From Polaribacter septentrionalilitoris (GTDB lineage: Bacteria; Bacteroidota; Bacteroidia; Flavobacteriales; Flavobacteriaceae), in NCBI RefSeq assembly GCF_009832745.1, contig NZ_VRMJ01000008.1, forward strand, positions 62,001 through 126,000: a stretch of DNA of 64,000 bases. The letters are read 5' to 3'. The notes below the pieces were generated by a model. The model had not been told where the DNA came from, searched no databases, and saw only the letters and a program-made list of their open reading frames with translations. This document shows positions 52,163 to 61,688 of this stretch, piece by piece. How positions within the stretch are numbered: position 1 is the first letter of the stretch; every line of letters starts with the position of its first letter. Position numbers and translations under genes: made by a program.

Positions 52163-53746
52163 ATGATTACAGGAAAAAACTATATAGGCAATCAAAAATC
52201 TACCAAAGGAAATAAAACATACAAAACATTTAACCCGGAATTAAATAAAGAAAACGATACTGTTTTTACAGAAGCTTCTGAAGAAGAAATTAGTGATGCA
52301 GTAAATTTAGCATCACAAGCATTTAAAGAATACAGTACAATTTCAGGAGTAAAAAAAGCAGCATTTCTAAATGCAATTGCAGATGAAATTTTAGCTTTAG
52401 ATGATGAGTTGGTGCAAGCGTATTGTTCTGAAACAGGTTTACCAGAAGGAAGAGCAAAGGGAGAAAGAGGAAGAACTATTGGGCAATTAAGAAGTTTTGC
52501 CAATTTAGTAGAGGAGGGCTCTTGGGTTGAGGCTACTATAGATAAAGCACAACCAAACAGAGAACCAATGCCAAGGTTAGATATTCGAAAAATGAATATT
52601 CCTTTAGGCCCTGTTGTGGTTTTTGGAGCAAGTAATTTTCCTTTAGCGTATTCTACAGCTGGTGGAGATACTGCAGCAGCCTTAGCAGCTGGTTGTCCTG
52701 TAATTGTGAAATCGCACCCAATGCATTCTGGAACAGGAGAATTGGTAGCTTCTGCAATTGTAAAAGCAGCAGAAAAAACAGGAATGCCAAATGGTGTTTT
52801 TTCTAACTTAAACTCAAGCGGAATAGAAGTTGGACAACAATTGGTAGCAAATCCAAAAGTAAAAGCAGTTGGTTTTACAGGGAGCATAAAAGGAGGTAGA
52901 GCATTACTAGATTTATCTGCGAAAAGAGAAGAACCTATTCCGGTTTTTGCAGAAATGGGAAGTATTAATCCTGTGGTCGTTTTGCCAGAAGCATTGGAAA
53001 ATAGAAACCAAGAAATTGCAAAAACATATGCAGGCTCTATAACTTTAGGAACAGGTCAGTTTTGTACAAATCCCGGTTTAATTATTGGAATTAAAAGTGA
53101 AGCATTCAATTCTTTTGTAAATCACTTATCACAAGAAATTTTAGAGATAAATCCTTCTTGTATGTTGCATCCAAATATAAAAGAAGGATACAATACAAAT
53201 AAAGAAAAAGTTGTTTCTCAAGAAAATGTTACTGTTACAGCAAATTATGAATCTGATGTTGCGAATAATCACGCACAACAAACTGTAGTTTCTGTTGAGG
53301 GAAAAACATTCTTAGAGAATTCAACATTACATTTAGAAGTTTTTGGCCCTTTTTCTATGGTAGTTCAATGTGAAGATTCAGATGAATTAGAAAAGATAAT
53401 CGCTAATTTAGAAGGTCAATTAACAGGAACAGTTATTTCTGATAATGATGAAATTAAAAATTATTCAAATGTAATTGCTGCTCTGCAAAATAGGGTAGGT
53501 AGAATTATTTTTAATGGAGTTCCAACAGGTGTTGAAGTTTGTGAATCTATGGTGCATGGTGGTCCATATCCTGCTTCTACAGACAGTAGATTTTCTGCAG
53601 TTGGAATTAGTTCAATAAAACGTTGGGTAAGACCATTTAGTTATCAAAGTTGGCCTAATAATTTATTGCCTAAAGAATTACAAAATGAGAATCCTTTATC
53701 AATTTTTAGAACGATTGATGGAATTAGAACAAAAGATAAGATATAA
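52163..53746 (+). CDS. Aldehyde dehydrogenase, probable 2-oxoglutarate semialdehyde dehydrogenase
   Basis: 527 residues, NADP-type long ALDH. Cofactor region VVFGASNFPLAYS and VGFTGSIKGGRAL, general base Glu in VFAEMGSINPVV, catalytic Cys in TLGTGQFCTNPG. The family (ALDH with about 510-530 residues) performs the last step, semialdehyde to 2-oxoglutarate. Begins 66 bases after the aldolase gene and ends 2 bases before the DUF885 gene. Confidence 0.88.
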   Translation: MITGKNYIGNQKSTKGNKTYKTFNPELNKENDTVFTEASEEEISDAVNLASQAFKEYSTISGVKKAAFLNAIADEILALDDELVQAYCSETGLPEGRAKGERGRTIGQLRSFANLVEEGSWVEATIDKAQPNREPMPRLDIRKMNIPLGPVVVFGASNFPLAYSTAGGDTAAALAAGCPVIVKSHPMHSGTGELVASAIVKAAEKTGMPNGVFSNLNSSGIEVGQQLVANPKVKAVGFTGSIKGGRALLDLSAKREEPIPVFAEMGSINPVVVLPEALENRNQEIAKTYAGSITLGTGQFCTNPGLIIGIKSEAFNSFVNHLSQEILEINPSCMLHPNIKEGYNTNKEKVVSQENVTVTANYESDVANNHAQQTVVSVEGKTFLENSTLHLEVFGPFSMVVQCEDSDELEKIIANLEGQLTGTVISDNDEIKNYSNVIAALQNRVGRIIFNGVPTGVEVCESMVHGGPYPASTDSRFSAVGISSIKRWVRPFSYQSWPNNLLPKELQNENPLSIFRTIDGIRTKDKI

Positions 53747-53748
53747 CT

Positions 53749-55482
53749 ATGAGAATTTATAAAGTTCTTTTTGTTGCCTTTTTTATGAATTTATCTTGTA
53801 ATAATGGAGAAGAAAAATGTGGAAATTCATCAGCAGAATTAGAGATCATTATTCAATCTCATCAAAGAAGACAATCTTATGATAAAAACAAGTATCCTTT
53901 AGGATTGTATACAAGAGAACATTACAAAGCTGAAGCAGAATATGCAGAAAACCAAATGCAATATTTTGGTTGTGTGGTTTTTGAAGAGCTTTCTGAAACA
54001 GAGCAAATCTCTTATGAATTACTAAAATTTGTGTTGCAAGATAAAATCGATTATTACAAGTTTGAACGATTTTTAAATCCCTTGCTGTCTGATTCTGGTT
54101 TTCATAGCAGTTTAAATTATCAAATCAAACCACTTAATAATTACAGGCAAGTAAAAGAATATTTAAAGAAATTAAATAGTTTATCAGATTTTGTAAATCA
54201 GCATTTTAAAAATCTAAGAGAAGGTTTAGCAAAAGGAGTTTCGCAGCCTAGAGTTATTTTTAAAGGGTACGAATCTACTTATAATGATCATATTGTTGAT
54301 GATTTTCAACAAAGTCCATTTTACAAACCGTTTCAAAATTTACCTTCAAGTTTAAATGAAACGCAAAAGGATTCAGTTTTAAAGGCTGCAAAAATTGCAA
54401 TAGAAAACACAGTAGTTCCTGAATTCAAAAGAATAAAAACTTTTTTTGAAACTGAATATTTACCAAAAACAAGAACAAGTTTAGGGGTTTCAGAAACCCC
54501 AAATGGTGCTGCTTATTATCAAAATAGAATTAATTTTTATACCACAAGCACACAATACACTGCAGAAGATATTCATCAAATAGGACTAACAGAAGTTGCC
54601 AGAATTAAAGCAGAAATGCAAAAAATAATTAGTTCTCTAAACTTCAAAGGAAGTTTTGCTGATTTTTTAAAATTCCTAAGAACGGACGAACAGTTTTATG
54701 CAAAAACACCAAATGAGTTGTTAATGATTGCGAGAGATATGGCAAAAAGAGCAGATGCAAAGTTGCCAAAATTCTTTAAAACCTTACCACGAAAACCTTA
54801 TGGAGTTGCACCTGTGCCAGAAGCAATTGCTCCAAAATATACTGGAGGACGTTATATAGGGACATCAAAAAATAGTACAGAAGCTGGTTATTATTGGGTA
54901 AACACCTATGATTTACCAAGCAGAACTTTGTATACTTTACCTTCTTTAACGGTTCACGAAGCTGTTCCAGGGCATCACTTACAAGGAAGTTTAAATAACG
55001 AATTGGGAGATTCTATTCCGCAATTTCGAAAGAATTTATATTTATCTGCTTATGGAGAAGGTTGGGGATTGTATTCCGAATTTTTGGCAGATGAAATGAA
55101 CATGTATACGACACCTTACGAACAATTTGGAAAATATACTTATGAAATGTGGCGTGCGTGTCGTTTAGTTGTAGATACTGGAATTCACGCAAAAGGTTGG
55201 ACAAGAGAACAGGTTGTGAATTATATGTCAGAAAATACGGCATTATCACTTCACGAAATTAATACAGAAACAGATCGATATATTTCTTGGCCAGGGCAAG
55301 CTCTTTCTTATAAAATAGGGGAATTAAAAATTAGAGAATTACGTGTAAAAGCTGAATCTGAATTAAAAGACAAGTTTGATATTAGAGATTTTCATGAAGT
55401 AGTTTTAGAACAAGGAACTGTAACCTTATCAATTTTAGAAAAAAGAATCCATAATTATATTAATAAAGTGAAAAATGAGTAA
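53749..55482 (+). CDS. DUF885 family peptidase-like lipoprotein
   Basis: 577 residues. Lipoprotein signal (FMNLSC, cysteine 17). The metallopeptidase-like motif is H-E-A-V-P-G-H-H in LTVHEAVPGHHLQGSL (about residue 404), with the distal EGWGLYSEFLADE. The DUF885 family is regarded as zinc peptidase-like with unproven substrates. Its place inside the hydroxyproline run suggests it trims hydroxyproline-containing peptides in the periplasm. It overlaps the epimerase gene by 8 bases. Confidence 0.88.
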   Translation: MRIYKVLFVAFFMNLSCNNGEEKCGNSSAELEIIIQSHQRRQSYDKNKYPLGLYTREHYKAEAEYAENQMQYFGCVVFEELSETEQISYELLKFVLQDKIDYYKFERFLNPLLSDSGFHSSLNYQIKPLNNYRQVKEYLKKLNSLSDFVNQHFKNLREGLAKGVSQPRVIFKGYESTYNDHIVDDFQQSPFYKPFQNLPSSLNETQKDSVLKAAKIAIENTVVPEFKRIKTFFETEYLPKTRTSLGVSETPNGAAYYQNRINFYTTSTQYTAEDIHQIGLTEVARIKAEMQKIISSLNFKGSFADFLKFLRTDEQFYAKTPNELLMIARDMAKRADAKLPKFFKTLPRKPYGVAPVPEAIAPKYTGGRYIGTSKNSTEAGYYWVNTYDLPSRTLYTLPSLTVHEAVPGHHLQGSLNNELGDSIPQFRKNLYLSAYGEGWGLYSEFLADEMNMYTTPYEQFGKYTYEMWRACRLVVDTGIHAKGWTREQVVNYMSENTALSLHEINTETDRYISWPGQALSYKIGELKIRELRVKAESELKDKFDIRDFHEVVLEQGTVTLSILEKRIHNYINKVKNE

Positions 55483-56485
55483 ACATATTTTTGTCTGTGT
55501 AGATGCACATACTTGCGGTAATCCTGTAAGAGTCATCAAAAGTGGAGGCCCAGAATTGCTTGGAAATTCAATGAGCGAAAAGCGTTTACATTTTTTAAAA
55601 GAATACGATTGGATAAGAAAAGGCTTAATGTTTGAACCTCGAGGACATGATATGATGAGTGGTTCAATTTTATACCCTCCACACAATCCAGAAAATGATT
55701 TTGCCATTTTATTTATAGAAACTTCAGGTTGTTTGCCAATGTGCGGTCATGGAACAATAGGAACCATCACTATTGCTATAGAAGAGGGTTTGGTTCAACC
55801 TAAAACTCCTGGAAAAATAAAAATGGAAGCTCCTGCAGGTTTGGTAGAAATAGAATATTCTATGAGTAACCAAAAAGTTGAGTGGGTAAAATTAACCAAT
55901 GTAAAGAGTTATTTAGACGCAGAAAATTTAACCATAGATTCTCCAGAATTAGGCGAGATTACTTTTGATGTATCTTATGGAGGTAATTTTTATGCCATTG
56001 TAGATCCGCAGAAAAACTTTACTGGTGTTCAAGATTTTACAGCCTCTGAGATTATCAAACATTCACAAGTTCTAAGAGAATTAATTAATAAAAAATATCC
56101 AAATCAATTTATTCATCCTGAAAACCAATCCATAAAAGATGTAACGCATTTGTTATGGACAGGAGATACGATTCATCCAACTTCCAATGGTAGAAATGCT
56201 GTTTTTTATGGTGATAAAGCCATTGATAGAAGCCCTTGTGGGACAGGTACATCAGCAAGATTAGCACAATTATATGCCAAAGGAAAATTAAAAGTAGGAG
56301 AAGAGTTTATACACGAAAGTTTTATTGGAAGCACCTTTATTGGTAAAGTAGAAAAAGAAACTATTATAGGAAATCAAAAAGCAATTGTACCAAGTATTAA
56401 AGGTTGGGCAAAAATTTACGGACAAAATACCATAACTATAGATACAGAAGATGATCCTTATGCTTTTGGTTTTTCAGTAATTTAG
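55475..56485 (+). CDS. 4-hydroxyproline 2-epimerase (proline racemase family)
   Basis: 336 residues with both catalytic cysteines of the epimerase: C90 in LPMCGHGTIG and the second in DRSPCGTGTSARLAQLYAKG (near residue 253). That pair defines proline racemase/hydroxyproline epimerase and excludes the Cys/Thr dehydratases. It turns trans-4-hydroxy-L-proline into cis-4-hydroxy-D-proline. The adjoining oxidase, aldolase and dehydrogenase make the hydroxyproline role far more likely than proline racemase. Confidence 0.92.
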   Translation: MSKHIFVCVDAHTCGNPVRVIKSGGPELLGNSMSEKRLHFLKEYDWIRKGLMFEPRGHDMMSGSILYPPHNPENDFAILFIETSGCLPMCGHGTIGTITIAIEEGLVQPKTPGKIKMEAPAGLVEIEYSMSNQKVEWVKLTNVKSYLDAENLTIDSPELGEITFDVSYGGNFYAIVDPQKNFTGVQDFTASEIIKHSQVLRELINKKYPNQFIHPENQSIKDVTHLLWTGDTIHPTSNGRNAVFYGDKAIDRSPCGTGTSARLAQLYAKGKLKVGEEFIHESFIGSTFIGKVEKETIIGNQKAIVPSIKGWAKIYGQNTITIDTEDDPYAFGFSVI

Positions 56486-56546
56486 AAATATGAACAGTGT
56501 AATGTTGAACATAGTTGAGAAATCTATAATATATAATTAAATAGAT

Positions 56547-57794
56547 ATGTCTAAAGAAGTTGTTATTATTGGAGGTGGAATTATAGGTCTATGTTCTGCT
56601 TATTATTTGCTTAAAGAAGGTCATAAAGTTACTGTAATAGATAAATCTGATTTTTCTACAGGGGCTTCTTACGTAAATGCGGGGTACATTACACCTAGTC
56701 ACATTATTCCCTTATCTGCACCAGGAATAATCACAAAAGGTATAAAATGGATGTTCAATGCAGAAAGTCCTTTTTATGTAAAACCAAGATTAGATACCGA
56801 TTTTTTAAAATGGGCTTGGTTATTTAAAAAATCGGCAACAAAACAAAAAGTAGCTAAAGCAATTCCTGTAATTAAAGATATTAATATTTTTAGTAGAGAA
56901 TTGTATGAGGATTTAAAATCATCTGAAGATTTCAATTTTACATACGATCGTAAAGGCTTGTTAATGTGTTATCAAACAGAAAATGCAGGAGAGGAAGAAT
57001 GGGAAACTGGTCAAAGAGCCATAAAAGAAGGCCTAAAAGTTGAAAACTTAACGAAAGATAAAGTTAAAAAACTAGAACCTAATGTTGATTTAAATGTTAC
57101 AGGAGCTGTCTATTATCATTCTGACGCACATATGACACCTAATAATTTTATGCAAGAATTAAAAACATATTTAGAGCAAAAAGGTGTTATTATACTATCT
57201 AATGAAGAGGTTGTAGATGTAGATTTTAAAAACGGAACAATACATTCTTTAAGGACTAATAACCAAAAAATTAAGGGAGATAAGTTTGTGTTGGCAACTG
57301 GTTCTTGGTCTCAATATTTTGCGAAAAAAATAGGGGTAAATATCCCAATTCAAGCAGGTAAAGGCTATTCTATAAATGTAAAAAGAGAAACTAATATTAC
57401 AATACCTGCTATTTTAATAGAAGCTAAAGTTGCAGTAACACCTATGCATGGTTTTACTCGTTTTGCAGGCACTATGGAAATAGGAGGAATTAATCATACC
57501 ATGAATGTAAAAAGAATAAATACAATTGCAAAAGCAAGCGAATCTTACTATAAAGATTTGAAAATTTCTTTAAAAGAACAAAAGAATGCAAAATGTGGTT
57601 TACGTCCTTGTTCTCCTGATGGGTTACCATACATTGGTAAATCAAATAAGGTGGATAATTTAATCATAGCTACAGGTCATGCAATGATGGGATGGAGCTT
57701 GGGGCCTGCATCTGGAAAATTAGTTTCTGAAATTATTAGTGAATCAAAAACATCTTTAAACTTAAATCCTTTTTCTGTGGATAGATTTTCTTAA
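56547..57794 (+). CDS. FAD-dependent D-amino acid (cis-4-hydroxy-D-proline) dehydrogenase
   Basis: 415 residues of the DadA/DAO family. N-terminal dinucleotide fold VVIIGGGIIGLCSAYYLL, then SYVNAGYITPSHIIPLSAPG, and the C-terminal FAD clamp GLRPCSPDGLPYIGKS and ATGHAMMGWSLGPASGKLV. It oxidises cis-4-hydroxy-D-proline to the pyrroline, passing electrons to a quinone. Starts 61 bases after the epimerase. D-alanine dehydrogenase activity is a less likely alternative given context. Confidence 0.9.
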   Translation: MSKEVVIIGGGIIGLCSAYYLLKEGHKVTVIDKSDFSTGASYVNAGYITPSHIIPLSAPGIITKGIKWMFNAESPFYVKPRLDTDFLKWAWLFKKSATKQKVAKAIPVIKDINIFSRELYEDLKSSEDFNFTYDRKGLLMCYQTENAGEEEWETGQRAIKEGLKVENLTKDKVKKLEPNVDLNVTGAVYYHSDAHMTPNNFMQELKTYLEQKGVIILSNEEVVDVDFKNGTIHSLRTNNQKIKGDKFVLATGSWSQYFAKKIGVNIPIQAGKGYSINVKRETNITIPAILIEAKVAVTPMHGFTRFAGTMEIGGINHTMNVKRINTIAKASESYYKDLKISLKEQKNAKCGLRPCSPDGLPYIGKSNKVDNLIIATGHAMMGWSLGPASGKLVSEIISESKTSLNLNPFSVDRFS

Positions 57795-57804
57795 TTTCGA
57801 AATT

Positions 57805-58353
57805 ATGTTGAAATCAGAATTAAGAAAATTATACAAGCAAAAACGGCAAGAGTTAACCCAACTAGATATTGAGAGATTACAAGATAATCTCTATCAACAG
57901 ATTTTTAATGTAGCGATTTCTGACGTAAAACACATTCATATTTTCCTGTCACTTAGTAGATTTAAAGAGATTGATACAAAACCAATAATCAATTATTTTA
58001 GAAATCAAAACAAGCAAATTGTAGTTTCTAAAAGTAATTTTAAAACAAATACGCTATCTCATTTTCTATTAGAAGAAGATTCAGAAATAGAAATAAATAG
58101 CTATGGAATTCCAGAACCTGTAAATGCAAAACCAATTACAGAACAAGAATTAGATTTGGTTTTTGTTCCGCTTTTAATCTCTGATAAACGGAATTATAGA
58201 GTAGGTTATGGAAAAGGTTTTTACGATCGATTTCTGTCTAATTGTAGAAATGATGTAAAAAAAATAGGTTTAAATTTCTTTAAACCTATTGCTGAAATTT
58301 CTGATGTAAATGAATTTGATATTGCTTTGGATGATGTGATTTATCCAATGTAA
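57805..58353 (+). CDS. 5-formyltetrahydrofolate cyclo-ligase
   Basis: 182 residues. ATP-dependent conversion of 5-formyl-THF to 5,10-methenyl-THF. Signature VGYGKGFYDRFL with the earlier LVFVPLLISDK, and N-terminal KSELRKLYKQKRQEL. It follows the oxidase gene by 10 bases, so it may be read with the hydroxyproline genes, though its reaction is not part of that pathway. Confidence 0.93.
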   Translation: MLKSELRKLYKQKRQELTQLDIERLQDNLYQQIFNVAISDVKHIHIFLSLSRFKEIDTKPIINYFRNQNKQIVVSKSNFKTNTLSHFLLEEDSEIEINSYGIPEPVNAKPITEQELDLVFVPLLISDKRNYRVGYGKGFYDRFLSNCRNDVKKIGLNFFKPIAEISDVNEFDIALDDVIYPM

Positions 58354-58359
58354 TAAACT

Positions 58360-61300
58360 TTATTCATGACAACTACACCTTGGAGTCAAGAAATTATTGG
58401 TCTTTGTATTTAAAGGAAATCCTTGGTTGTATCCATCTTGTTCAAAATAGAATTTAGATCTTGTTTTATCATAATTTCCAATTTCGTTCATTGTATTGAT
58501 ATCATACAAACGACCATTAACCATCGTGTAAATTACAGAATTTGAGTTTTTGATATCTTCTAACGGATTTTTATCCATAATAATTAAATCAGCTAACTTT
58601 CCTTTCTTTAAAGAACCAATTTCATCACCTGCACCAATATATTCTGCTCCATTAATTGTTGCAGCTTTTAAAGCTTCGTGATTCGTTAAGCCCCCTTGTT
58701 GTAACATCCATAACTCCCAATGCGCACCCAAACCTTGTAACTGTCCATGAGCACCTAAATTTACTTTTACACCTTCTTTGGCTAATGCAGTTACGGTTTC
58801 TGAAGTTAACACATGTCCGTTTTTATATTCCTCTTCAGGCACCATAGTTCTATGTCTAGATCGAGTGTCAATTACATATCTTGGCGTATATTTTAGTAAG
58901 GTTTTGTTTTCCCAAACATTCATTTTTTGATACCATTCAAACTCACCATTCATACCTCCATAATTTACAATTAGTGTAGGGGTATATCCTGTTTTGCTGT
59001 TTTTCCAAAGTGATAATACATCTTTATACACAGGATTTACAGGAATGTTATGTTCAATTCCTGTATGACCATCAAAAATCATACTCATATTTGCATAAAA
59101 ATTAGATCCACCTTCAGGAACCACGTTTACCCTTTGTTCTCTTGCAGCTTGCATAATTTGCTGACGTTGTTCTCTTCTAGGTTGATTGTAACTTTTAATA
59201 GATTTTGCACCAAAAGCTTTGGTTCTAGAAATTGCAAAACGTGCATCGTCTAAATTGTTTACCACAGCTTTAAAATCTCCTTCTGCACCATATAAAATAA
59301 AACCAGTAGAAAACATCCTTGGACCAACTATATTTCCGCTTTTTTGAAGCTCTTCCAGTGTAAAAGCAGCAGCAGTATGTACAGATGGATCATGAGCCGT
59401 AGTTACACCAAAAGCTAAATTTGCATAAAATTGCCAATGTTTTTGGGTACTTAATCCATTTCTAAATGCACCAACGTGTGCATGAACATCAACAATTCCT
59501 GGCATAATTGTTTTTCCTTTTAAGTCGTATACTTTTGCATCAGAAGGAATAGAAACTTTTCTTCTTTTTCCAAGTTGCTCTATTCTGTTCTTGTTGATAA
59601 CAATGGTTCCGTCTTCAATAACTTCATCTCCTTCCATAGTAATAATTCTCACATTTTTAAATGCAATTCTACCTTCAGGAACATCAGATTTTACTTTTAA
59701 ATTGATTTTAATACCTGGTGTATTACTTTCTCCTAGGTTTGTCTTCGCAAAAGGATCTGTTGTGTTATTTACAATAGATTTTGAAAAATAATCACCACCT
59801 AATGTCCAAAAAACTTCTTTATTATTGGTAGCCCAATGCAAGTTGATCCCTGCATTTTCAGACAAACTTTCTACCTTAAACGATTTTGTGTTTTGATCTA
59901 AATTAATTTCACTTCCGTTCATTACAAACGGAGCAACATATAATTTATGCAAATGAATAAATGCAATCCATTTGTTATCATGACTAGGCACAAGTCTATT
60001 GGCTAATTTTGAAGAAAAATGACTTTTTTCGTCTTCTCCATTCAGATTGACACTTTTTAATTTCTTAGTTAAACCTCCAAAAAAAGATCCTCCAGTTTGA
60101 AAGAAAATACGTTGATCATCACTAGAAAAACTAGGGAATTCTCCAGTTTTAGAAATTCTTTTGACTAGTGAGCCATCTGTATTTGCGATATAAATTCCAG
60201 TATTTTTTGTGAAATCATACCCTTGATCTCCATTCCCAGATTCTTTTCTATATACAATTTTAGTGTTAGCATTATTGAATTTTGGTGTTCTGTAAATTCC
60301 TTTTTCTTTGGTGATTTTAACCAAACCAGTACCATCCAAATTTATTTGATAAATAGCACCTAATTCCTCATCATTCCATGTTACAAACAAGATTGAATTT
60401 CCATCAGCAGAAAAACTAGGTTCTGCTTCAAAATCTAATAAAGTTGTTACTCTTGTTATAATTCCATCAGGTAAATTTTTCTTGTAAACATGACCTAAAG
60501 CAGTAAAAACAATCGTTTTTCCGTTAGGAGAAGTTTGTACATCTTTAATCATTTTAGAGGTAAATTCGGTTTTAAAAACCTTACGTTTTACACGATGTGT
60601 TTGCGCTAATTTTATTTGTTGATTTACTTGAAAAGGAATATTACTAACTTCTTTTGTATCAATATTTATGCTGTTTATTTTTCCTTGAGACCAAAATACA
60701 ATTTCTTTGTTATTAGGCATCCACGCAAAATGAGGGTACACTCCAAAAACTGCCCAAGCTTCACTTTGATCTTTACTCAAATCTTCATAAATAGGATATT
60801 CTTTTCCAGTTTCTAATTCGTGGATATATAATACTGATTTTGTTCTTACTCTTTTTACAAAAGCCAGTAATTTGCCATCTTTAGAAACTACAGGTCTTGC
60901 AGCACCTCCAGGACCACCAGTTACTTGGTCTATTTCTCCAGTTTCAAAATTATATCGTTTAATAACATAAATTTGTTTATTAGGGTCTTTATTATATTGA
61001 AAAAACCCACCTGGATACATGTCTTCTGCATAATACAAATACTTACCATCAGGAGAAATTGATGGGTCATTTACATCTTGTTGATCATTTTTACGCTTTG
61101 TCAATCGCAATCCAGCAGTACCAGAAAGAGGATATTGCCACATTTCTCCAGCACCAACAGAGCGTTGAGAAGTATAATGTTTTCTTGCAACTAAAGACTT
61201 TCCATCTGGAGTCCAAACCGCATTATTTAACAATCTGTACTTTTCTTTGGTGATGGATTTTGCATTTTTACCATCAGCTGTCATCACCCAAATATTATTA

Positions 61301-61638
61301 CCGCCTTCAACATCACTTGTAAATGAAATATATTTACCATTTGGACTAAATCTAGGTTGAACTTCATACGCCAAACCAGAGCGTATAATTGTGGTTGTTC
61401 CACCCGAAATTGGCATTTTGTAAATGTCACCTAATAAATCAAAAACAATAGTTTTTCCATCAGGAGAAACATCTAAGTTCATCCAAGTTCCTTCAGCAGT
61501 ATCTAAATTGAAAGAGTTGTAGAGCCAAGTTTCATGAGGGTTGTTTACATCCCATTTTTTTTGGGTATCAACTTTTTTTTGACCGCTAATTTGAAAAGAA
61601 ATTGCAATGATTAATAATAAGATTTTATTTTTATACAT
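58360..61638 (-). CDS. Exported TolB-propeller/amidohydrolase fusion protein
   Basis: 1092 residues. Signal peptide MYKNKILLLIIAISFQISG-Q. A WD40-like TolB propeller (about 40-620) has repeats such as SPDGKTIVFDLLGD, SPNGKYISFTSD and SPDGKYLYYAED. An amidohydrolase domain (about 665-1070) follows, with metal motif GIVDVHAHVG, the HNIPVNPV region, and GSLKKGKLADLIIMDKNP. It likely hydrolyses a cyclic amide, peptide or ester in the periplasm. It ends with SCHE. The domain order is known in Bacteroidota; the substrate is unknown. Confidence 0.9.
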   Translation of the reverse strand: MYKNKILLLIIAISFQISGQKKVDTQKKWDVNNPHETWLYNSFNLDTAEGTWMNLDVSPDGKTIVFDLLGDIYKMPISGGTTTIIRSGLAYEVQPRFSPNGKYISFTSDVEGGNNIWVMTADGKNAKSITKEKYRLLNNAVWTPDGKSLVARKHYTSQRSVGAGEMWQYPLSGTAGLRLTKRKNDQQDVNDPSISPDGKYLYYAEDMYPGGFFQYNKDPNKQIYVIKRYNFETGEIDQVTGGPGGAARPVVSKDGKLLAFVKRVRTKSVLYIHELETGKEYPIYEDLSKDQSEAWAVFGVYPHFAWMPNNKEIVFWSQGKINSINIDTKEVSNIPFQVNQQIKLAQTHRVKRKVFKTEFTSKMIKDVQTSPNGKTIVFTALGHVYKKNLPDGIITRVTTLLDFEAEPSFSADGNSILFVTWNDEELGAIYQINLDGTGLVKITKEKGIYRTPKFNNANTKIVYRKESGNGDQGYDFTKNTGIYIANTDGSLVKRISKTGEFPSFSSDDQRIFFQTGGSFFGGLTKKLKSVNLNGEDEKSHFSSKLANRLVPSHDNKWIAFIHLHKLYVAPFVMNGSEINLDQNTKSFKVESLSENAGINLHWATNNKEVFWTLGGDYFSKSIVNNTTDPFAKTNLGESNTPGIKINLKVKSDVPEGRIAFKNVRIITMEGDEVIEDGTIVINKNRIEQLGKRRKVSIPSDAKVYDLKGKTIMPGIVDVHAHVGAFRNGLSTQKHWQFYANLAFGVTTAHDPSVHTAAAFTLEELQKSGNIVGPRMFSTGFILYGAEGDFKAVVNNLDDARFAISRTKAFGAKSIKSYNQPRREQRQQIMQAAREQRVNVVPEGGSNFYANMSMIFDGHTGIEHNIPVNPVYKDVLSLWKNSKTGYTPTLIVNYGGMNGEFEWYQKMNVWENKTLLKYTPRYVIDTRSRHRTMVPEEEYKNGHVLTSETVTALAKEGVKVNLGAHGQLQGLGAHWELWMLQQGGLTNHEALKAATINGAEYIGAGDEIGSLKKGKLADLIIMDKNPLEDIKNSNSVIYTMVNGRLYDINTMNEIGNYDKTRSKFYFEQDGYNQGFPLNTKTNNFLTPRCSCHE

Positions 61639-61688
61639 ACGATTTATGTTGATAATTATTTTGGTTTTATAAATGTAAGAATTCTATT

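Noticed and set aside
52192..52887. Long open frame (231 codons) on the minus strand within the aldehyde dehydrogenase gene
   Set aside because: Residue composition and position show it is the antisense shadow of a well-supported ALDH gene.
56486..56546. TTGAGAAATCTAT between epimerase and oxidase genes as another REP element
   Set aside because: Only the end word matches and no inverted arm is present; too short to call.
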